Below are positions 9,470 to 14,628 of a stretch of 14,628 bases of DNA, piece after piece; within the stretch, counting starts at the first letter, position 1; each line of letters starts with the position of its first letter. A program made the translations under genes and the position numbers. Origin of the DNA: Neolecta irregularis DAH-3 (taxonomy: Eukaryota; Ascomycota; Neolectomycetes; Neolectales; Neolectaceae); NCBI GenBank assembly GCA_001929475.1, contig LXFE01000642.1, positions 1 through 14,628 of the forward strand, in the 5' to 3' direction. The notes below the pieces were generated by a model. That model saw only the letters and a program-made list of their open reading frames with translations. It had not been told where the DNA came from and made no database searches.

Positions 9470-10301
9470 ATGTCAACGCAAGTCCCAGCAAGCGGCAAAG
9501 ACGAGCCTGTTTCACAAAACCCCGTTACAGAGACAATTCCTCAGATGACCGAAGATGACCATGATTTACTCTCATCTCCCGTAGGTCCAACAACCGTATT
9601 TCACGACCCCGAGAATTTTAATTTGAAGCACCCGCTCATCAACAAATGGACCCTTTGGTACACTAAACCCCCGTCTCAAAAAGGCGGTGTCGGTGAAAAC
9701 TGGGCTGAATTGCTCAAAGAAGTTATCACATTCGACTCTGTGGAAGAGTTTTGGGGGTATTTCCAGGAAATAAAATCCCGTTAATATTTTTCTCCAGTGT
9801 CTACAATAACATTGCAAAGACCAGCGAACTAGCACATAAAAGCGACTACCATCTGTTTAAAGCTGGCGTGAGACCAGAATGGGAAGATCCTCAAAATAAA
9901 AATGGAGGTAAGTGGAGTTATCAGTTTAAAAGTCAACGGCTGCAAGTGGACGAATTATGGCTACATGCAGTATAAACCACGCATGAAGCCCTTGCTCACT
10001 CTAGATGCTTGGGGCTATTGGAGAAACACTCGAACGAGAGAATGACGATGAAGTTATGGGGGTTGTAGTGAACGTCCGTCGAGGCTTTTGTCGAATTGGC
10101 CTATGGACTCGAACTTGTGACCGAAAAGACGCTCTTCTTAAAATTGGGTTTGTCTTTTGCTTCATATTTACGTCTTGATAGGATAGGGAAAAATTTAGAG
10201 AGCTACTGAAACTCCCCGAACAGGAAAAGTTGGAGTTTAGTGTTCACGCAAATGCTGCGCATAGTGGCAGTTCTAGAGCAAAAGCGAAATACACAGTCTA
10301 A
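9470..10301 (+). CDS. TIF45: Translation initiation factor eIF4E (mRNA cap-binding), 4 exons
   Basis: Exons 9470-9756, 9798-9969, 10005-10147 and 10187-10301; introns 41, 35 and 39 nt; phases close, 238 aa. eIF4E binds the m7G cap and recruits mRNA to eIF4G and the 43S complex in the cytoplasm. The acidic, Ser/Pro-rich N-terminal 45 residues are variable in the family. The core is complete: NKWTLWYTKP (Trp60, Trp63), cap-sandwich tryptophans Trp78 and Trp124 with Glu125 in PEWEDP, FWGVYNNI (Trp95, the eIF4G-binding face), GGKWSY, DELWLHAM, and Trp187 in GLWTR. The last join (GTTTGT donor, second of two tandem TAG acceptors at 10186) is chosen because it restores KIGEKFRELLKLP; the first TAG would break the frame. 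The gene symbol follows the S. pombe/budding yeast usage (TIF45/CDC33). Confidence 0.95.
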
Positions 10302-10621
10302 AAAAAGATGGGACGTCATTGCTGTATAGAATGCTAGATATTTGTGCAAAGAGATTTGCCTGTGATGATTTGTGCTAATTACATTCTTCATGCTCGCTAT
10401 GGCTCCCTATAAATACTGCTCGCTATCATGAGAATAAAACTGAAACGAACCCATATATTAAGCGCTTGTCTGCCTGCGAACACTCCTTTCTATACAAAGC
10501 TCCGAAATCCAACCCGAAAGAAATAAATAAAAAACGACAAACGAATAGATAATGCAGCAATTCTTCGCAAACAACCATATTTACATAAATACCAACCGGA
10601 TGGCTGGAAAGTCAAATTTAA
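10302..10621. other. Convergent intergenic region eIF4E / cyclin
   Basis: 320 bp between converging stop codons. It is AT-rich, with A-runs and AATAAA-like words around 10432 and 10520-10530 that could act in 3'-end formation. No gene is seen; an open frame on the minus strand here has no family features. Confidence 0.5.
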
Positions 10622-11696
10622 TTAATCCTCATAGACAGTATAGCACTCATCTGAAGGAGGTGTCGGAAGCCCTGTTCCTCTAACACGGTCGCAATTTCCA
10701 ACCGAGGCCAGTGTCGGAGTACGAGGCGGGGTATCGAGACTGATTCGGGGAATGTACTTCTTTGGGGTTACAGGTTCGAGCAAAGACATGACCGAAGCGA
10801 ACGATGGGTGTGAATATTTCTTTCGAAGTGTTGCAGATGCTTGAGGTAATAATTTAAGAAGGGCGCTGATTGTCGAGGCGATTTCGGGTAATTCGCAGGG
10901 TCGAATATGGCGAGTGATGTGACGAGATAGTTGCATAGCAGCACGAGCAATAGTACTAGGATGAAGAGAAACAAAATCGCGATGAAAGATTGATAGTTCG
11001 CAAAAGAACCGGGCAAGGCTGGAGGTTTTTTTATCATCACGATCAACGAATTCCGTCATGAGGAATGACTCTACTGTAGGGTGTCCGATTTTCCAGGATA
11101 GCGTGCTGAGAATATGACCTTCCATTTGGGTAAACATGTCTTCGTCGTATGCGTTGCAGCACATGGTCCGGAGTTCTCTAACAGTTGGGACTTTGTCCTT
11201 TGCGTCTTCGTACTTTGACGCAATCCAGAGGCAGCAGCAGCCAACGAGCTGGTAGTGTTTCTTAAAGACAATTCGTTTGGACACATAGCGGTCGATGAGG
11301 AGCACGGCAAGATGCAAGGTTTGCGGAGACATTTTGAATTGCGAGTGGACTTCGATAAGAAAGTCGACGAGATACGGCCGCATGAACCATTCAAGCTCTG
11401 GTTGCAGATCCATCATCTCAGCATTGGCGCCTGTGTCAGACTTCTAAGTCAGAACAAGCTGTGAGATGGTGTAGTACCTCGAGAGCGTGCATATAATCCA
11501 AGATATCTTCGCGGTACTCTGCCTCGTCCTTCGCATTCATGCGTTTGTCCATAGAGGCTGTGTGTAGTGGGGCGCGAAGCCGTTTTACTCCCTCAAAGAG
11601 GACTGTTGGAGGCGTGAACTTTGACAATGGGGATACTGGTTCCTGGTATCGTTTCTTAGAGATACCTCTAGAAAGGACTGGCGAAATTCGTTTCAT
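10622..11696 (-). CDS. G1 (Puc1/Cln-type) cyclin, 2 exons
   Basis: Exons 11696-11478 and 11443-10622 with a 34-nt intron (GTACTA...TTCTGACTTAG), phase 0, 346 aa. An in-frame TAG lies just upstream of the ATG, so the start is firm. The N-terminal 55 residues are basic with SP/TP sites. The cyclin box begins around residue 90 with ELEWFMRPYLVDFLIEVHS (the MR...LVDFL helix) and goes on through LIDRYVSKR, WIASKYED and the LSW / HPTVESFL region. This N-box pattern is that of fungal G1 cyclins that activate Cdk1/Cdc28 at Start. The C-terminal tail carries several CDK-type sites (EPVTPKK, DTPPRTPTL, GLPTPPSDE), as in unstable PEST-like cyclin tails. The spliced exon YMHALEKSDTGANAEMMDL is continuous. 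Puc1 and Cln1-3 cannot be told apart without alignment. Confidence 0.9.
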
Positions 11697-12862
11697 TAGA
11701 AGAGGCTAAAGGAATGGTATTGATCGAGTTGGCCAAGGAAGGTGTAGCAATTGTAATCGAGTTGAGTTGACCAAGGAATGGGTAGCAGGTGTATTTGGCT
11801 TGACCAAAAGAACGGGGTAGCAGTAGTAATCGGCTTGACCAGAAGCTTGGACGACAACCGGGCGGTGAATGAGCGACGCGGACCTTGATCAAGACTCGCC
11901 TTTCTTGGTGGAGGAAAGGCTGCTGCTAAATAGGCTGACAGGTGGAACGAAGGAGGTGAATCCTCGCGTAAATTGGCGGGCAGGCACGAGAAAGCTCTTG
12001 CAGGAGGCGGGTTGCAGTGGTTTTATGCCTCCAATTAATAACGAATTGTGCCGAGACCAGCTGTTTTCCCCTGCAAAACGCTCTTTTTGCCTCAATTGCA
12101 ATGCACACTCGCAGCGCAGCGCAGCGTCTCAGACGGCAATAAAAAGCGTATTAAGGTCTGCGGTGATGACCGTGCGAGGAGGCGTAAATTTGGTGGTGGT
12201 GAGCCGCGAATGCAGGGTCTGAATAGTCGGTCAATGGCGTTGTGGGTCTGCGGGATGCGATATGTCTATCACACGAGCACCCTTTTTTATAATCGCCTGC
12301 TAGTAGAAAGACGTGACTGGACGTGATATATTCCAATCGTCCGCAAGTAGAGCTGCAATTATGGCGGCGGGTTGCAGTTTCGGATATGGATGTCTCACGC
12401 CGGGAGGCAAGACAGGCGACTAATCTTAAAGGTGGGTCAAGAGCAGGAGGAAAGCATTTTTGCAGCTTAAATATAGCTAGAACAGCCGAAAAAGGCCCGG
12501 GACGAACTTTCGCTACCAATAACTCTAGCCAGGATGAACACTCGAAATTCGCATGTCGTCCAACCACCGAGACTAGCCCGTGTTCGTTCAAACAGACGTG
12601 TGAAACGTGATAACTTATGTATACACCTGCGGTGATATATCTGGGGAACCGTAGCGCGCCCCATCACTCACGCACAATGCAGATTTGATTGGCTTGATAA
12701 GGCGCAACACTCGTGCTTGAGACAACATAACATGAAGACCGAGACAACTATATTATTTGCACGACGTGTTTGGGCTACGTAAAGCGAATATAACGCGTGC
12801 TTGAATGCTAATCCGGTTTATATTCAAGCAATGTAATCAATTATTATTAAACTCAGAGACAG
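11697..12862. other. Long upstream region of the G1 cyclin; no recognisable gene
   Basis: About 1.17 kb between the cyclin start and the syntaxin stop, both genes on the minus strand. Several overlapping ORFs exist (for example 12151-12591 minus and 12323-12610 plus), but none resembles a known family. Notable content: the degenerate tandem repeat at 11726-11850; two GACGTGA words 10 bp apart at 12310 and 12320; an MluI-box-like ACGCGT at 12793-12798, more than 1 kb from the cyclin; and a minus-strand TATAAAAAA at about 12285-12293. Fungal G1 cyclins often have long regulatory regions or 5' UTRs, which could explain the space. Confidence 0.55.
11726..11850. repeat. Degenerate 33-38 bp tandem repeat upstream of cyclin
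   Basis: Three units plus a partial fourth start at about 11726, 11764, 11797 and 11832. Each has a TTGRCCA core followed by an A/G-rich stretch; the first three continue with G(G/T)GTAGCA and then a T/A/G segment, with a GTAATCG-type end in the first and third. The units differ by several bases, so the array is old or under relaxed selection. It lies 30-155 bp before the cyclin ATG, in the 5' UTR or core promoter. Confidence 0.75.
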
Positions 12863-14105
12863 TTAATGAAACTCCACCCAGAGGCACCCATAGAGCACCC
12901 ACCACACAAACGACCAGCCCCAGTTAGTTATTCTTGGTGGGTGTATTATTGTTTGATTTATTCTTGTTGGGGAGACCAAATTTGATTGCAAGCGCGACGG
13001 CTCGGCCTTAGCAAAGAATGTAGAAAGGAAAATACCAATAATCACGAGAATAAGAATAAGAATACCAAAGCAGATCCATTTTTTGCGCCGAGCTGCTCTT
13101 GCGCTGTCGACTGCCATTTCAGTTTGATCTCGAGCCTTTTCCACGTCCTGTTGCACGGCTACAGCGGAGTTTTCAATATGAATGATTGTAGCATCTTGTT
13201 CTTCGACGAGGATGCTCATTTCTTGAAACAGTTGGGCTAATTCTGTTATGGTCTTTTCAATCTTTTGAATGTCGCGATGACGGCTTTGAACTTCGCGCAA
13301 GACAGAGGTGGCTTCGCCACGGCGATTTGAAGTGAGAACCTGCAAGTGAGTGGTGTGAAAGAGTAGAACACACAGCTTGGGAAAAGATTTGGTTTCCTTG
13401 TTCGCTATCGAGAACTTGCTTCACTTCTTGCTCGGTCGCATTGGGGTTTACTTGGGGTCAGCAACGTAGACTAAAAGACGTACCAATTAGATATTGGCGC
13501 TGTATTCGCTGCTTGTATCTCTGGCGAAATTGCTTTTCGACGCCCTGGTATTTCTGGATAGCGTCCATGAATCGTTTCTTGACATTTGCGACCTGTGTTT
13601 TGCGGGTTTGGCTGTCTCCACCGGAGGGAAGACGCAAGTTTTTCGCCTCAAGGGATTTGATCGTGTTTTTCAGATTATTGGTCAATTGTGATGTTTCTGC
13701 AATCATAGAGTCGAGCTGTTTCTCGTTCCAAGCAACCTGTTCGTCTCCAATTTCATTGAGGGATCGCTGGTGGATCGCTTCGATCCGCTGTATGTTTTCG
13801 TCTATGCGGGCGATCGCGGAACGGATATCGTCAATCTGGGGAGATTGTCAACAAAATAGGACGGGAAAGGGGCGGTGCCTCCGCAAAGAATTCGTTTATA
13901 GTGCTTGTAGGCTGTTGTTGGGAAAGATTTGCCATTTCATATCCTTGGTCTGACGGAGCCAGGTATGTGATATTTCTGCAGGATTAGCTTTAATAACAAG
14001 ACTTGGCTGCTTGCGATGACTGTGCGGATATGCCTGCTGGAGTTGGCTAGTGGTGAGCGGTGATCTGCAAAAATGCGAATTTACGCCGGGTCTACCTCCG
14101 GACAT
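12863..14105 (-). CDS. Plasma-membrane Qa-SNARE syntaxin (Sso/Psy1-like), about 6 exons
   Basis: Model exons 14105-14085, 14036-14003, 13949-13879, 13835-13484, 13450-13374 and 13339-12863; introns 48, 53, 43, 33 and 34 nt; 343 aa. Exons 4-6 are firm. Residues 43-175 form the helical Habc region (IDDIRSAIARIDENI, IHQRSLNE, then RFMDAIQKYQ and YKQRIQRQYLIVNP). Residues about 200-265 are the SNARE motif (IQKIEKTITELAQLFQEM...VEEQ with zero-layer Gln235), followed by RRKKW and a membrane anchor (275-297). Sso1/Psy1 proteins pair with Sec9- and Snc-type SNAREs for secretory vesicle fusion at the cell surface and septum. The first two introns are less certain, chosen because they give a Q/G-rich start leading into GYEMANLSQQQ. 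Intron 3 needs a GC donor. A 46-residue tail follows the anchor, where family members usually end within a few residues. Confidence 0.88.
13836..13878 (-). other. Candidate GC-AG intron 3 of syntaxin
   Basis: Exon 3 ends TTTGCGGAG and the 43-nt intron runs GCACCG...TTGTTGACAATCTCCCCAG on the minus strand, with a GTTGAC branch-like site. Splicing gives NEFFAEIDDIRSAI, continuous with the Habc domain. Reading through meets a stop, and no GT in the preceding exon or at a usable phase gives an open join. Confidence 0.65.
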
Positions 14106-14243
14106 GGTAGTAAAACGTGGTGGTGAATGGATGAAGGAGTGTGGGATGTATGGACGACTAGGGAGTGGGCTAAGGTCAGGCGGTGCACAATAAATACACC
14201 TGATGATGTATAAAAAGCGGCTAATTTACTACACATAACTGCC
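14106..14243. promoter_or_regulatory. Divergent promoter with TATA box
   Basis: 138 bp between the syntaxin ATG (minus) and the ATG at 14244 (plus). TATAAAAA at 14209-14216 is oriented to the plus strand, 28 bp before the ATG at 14244, which sits in a strong GCCATGG context. No TATA box is clear for the syntaxin side. Confidence 0.45.
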
Positions 14244-14441
14244 ATGGTGGCGAGGATGCGTACTGCACCGAGAACCACGAATGCACCAGCCCCATCCCTG
14301 CCAAGAATTGTCCTGTTCAAGGATACTGATAAAGGGCTACTTCATGAAACAATCAAAAAAGTCACAGTTATTCACATTGCTCCATATCAGCCATGGCAAT
14401 TGACATCATATACAATGAACCTGCAGAGAAGAAAGTTGTAA
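14244..14441 (+). CDS. Small unassigned ORF, possibly a first exon
   Basis: An ATG in GCCATGG context behind a TATA box opens 65 codons. The N-terminal part is basic and Ala/Pro/Thr-rich, followed by RIVLFKDTDKGLLHETIKK, which looks more protein-like than the rest. I do not recognise it. Given the tiny introns in this genome, the frame after about residue 40 may be intron, and the real gene could continue beyond the window edge. It could also be chance. Confidence 0.3.
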   Translation: MVARMRTAPRTTNAPAPSLPRIVLFKDTDKGLLHETIKKVTVIHIAPYQPWQLTSYTMNLQRRKL

Positions 14442-14628
14442 CCCCGCGATATACATATGCCTGTATGATGATATGCAAATGTAGACATATAATTGGACAA
14501 TAATTTCGAAGAAAAGGTAAGACTGAATCAAACTATGTTCAGTATGGGATAAATTAGAGTGCACAAAGGCATAAGAGGTAGCTCAGTATTCAGCAAGTCG
14601 TTTTAACTTGACAAATAATGACAAACAT
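14442..14628. other. AT-rich end of window
   Basis: 187 bp of AT-rich sequence with several ATATGCA/ATATAC words. Nothing further can be supported; it may be the 3' flank or intron/exon continuation of the small ORF before it. Confidence 0.3.

Noticed and set aside
10148-10176. Alternative last eIF4E intron using GTCTTT or the first TAG acceptor
   Set aside because: The first TAG acceptor breaks the frame with the GTTTGT donor; the GTCTTT version gives only a 30-nt intron and a poorer match to the KIGxKF region.
12151-12591. Minus-strand ORF of 146 codons between cyclin and syntaxin
   Set aside because: No family motif, no supporting splice structure, and overlapping ORFs of similar size on the other strand; probably chance in a GC-moderate region.
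12793-12798. ACGCGT as an MCB site for the G1 cyclin
   Set aside because: A single hexamer more than 1 kb upstream of the cyclin and 70 bp from the syntaxin stop; it could be chance, so not called as a regulatory site.
14003-14105. Alternative 38-nt first syntaxin intron ending CCACTAG
   Set aside because: It has a better length and branch site, but the resulting frame cannot join to GYEMANLSQQQ and meets a stop; kept only as an uncertainty.

Overview
The window looks like nuclear DNA of an ascomycete fungus. It carries seven well-supported or recognisable protein genes broken by very short introns, plus the tail of an eighth gene and one doubtful small ORF. I placed 24 introns by hand, 33-53 nt long and mostly 34-38 nt, many with CTAAC- or CTGAC-like branch sites close to the acceptor. 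The gene set (STE6/Mam1-type pheromone exporter, Puc1/Cln-like G1 cyclin, Sso/Psy1 syntaxin, eIF4E) and the tiny introns would suit an early-diverging ascomycete such as Taphrinomycotina. That placement is inference; no marker in the window proves it.

Layout from left to right. Positions 1-246 (+) hold the 3' end of a GC-rich gene I do not recognise. Positions 326-1672 (-) encode a probable nuclear or chromatin-type protein in three exons. Positions 1832-3068 (+) encode an ABHD12-like membrane-anchored alpha/beta hydrolase in five exons. Positions 3104-7321 (-) encode a full-length ABCB transporter of the STE6 type in seven exons (1332 aa). Positions 7750-8410 (+) encode an Mpv17/Sym1 membrane protein in four exons (177 aa). 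After about 1 kb of non-coding DNA with a 26-bp direct repeat and palindrome, positions 9470-10301 (+) encode eIF4E in four exons (238 aa). Positions 10622-11696 (-) encode a G1 cyclin in two exons, preceded by about 1.2 kb without a recognisable gene that holds a degenerate tandem repeat. Positions 12863-14105 (-) encode a plasma-membrane syntaxin in about six exons. Positions 14244-14441 hold a small unassigned ORF behind a TATA box.

The genes alternate in convergent and divergent pairs. The hydrolase and STE6 stop codons are only 35 bp apart. The genes do not form a pathway cluster; they are housekeeping and mating-related genes in ordinary fungal order. Exon joins were chosen so that reading frame, splice sites and family motifs all agree. 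For STE6, the hydrolase, Mpv17, eIF4E and the cyclin every phase closes exactly. The N-termini of the syntaxin and of the 326-1672 gene are less certain.

I found no mobile element, CRISPR, tRNA or rRNA, and no clear undescribed system. The points most worth following are two introns that appear to use GC donors, the uniformly tiny introns, the 46-residue tail after the syntaxin membrane anchor, and two repeat structures in long upstream regions.
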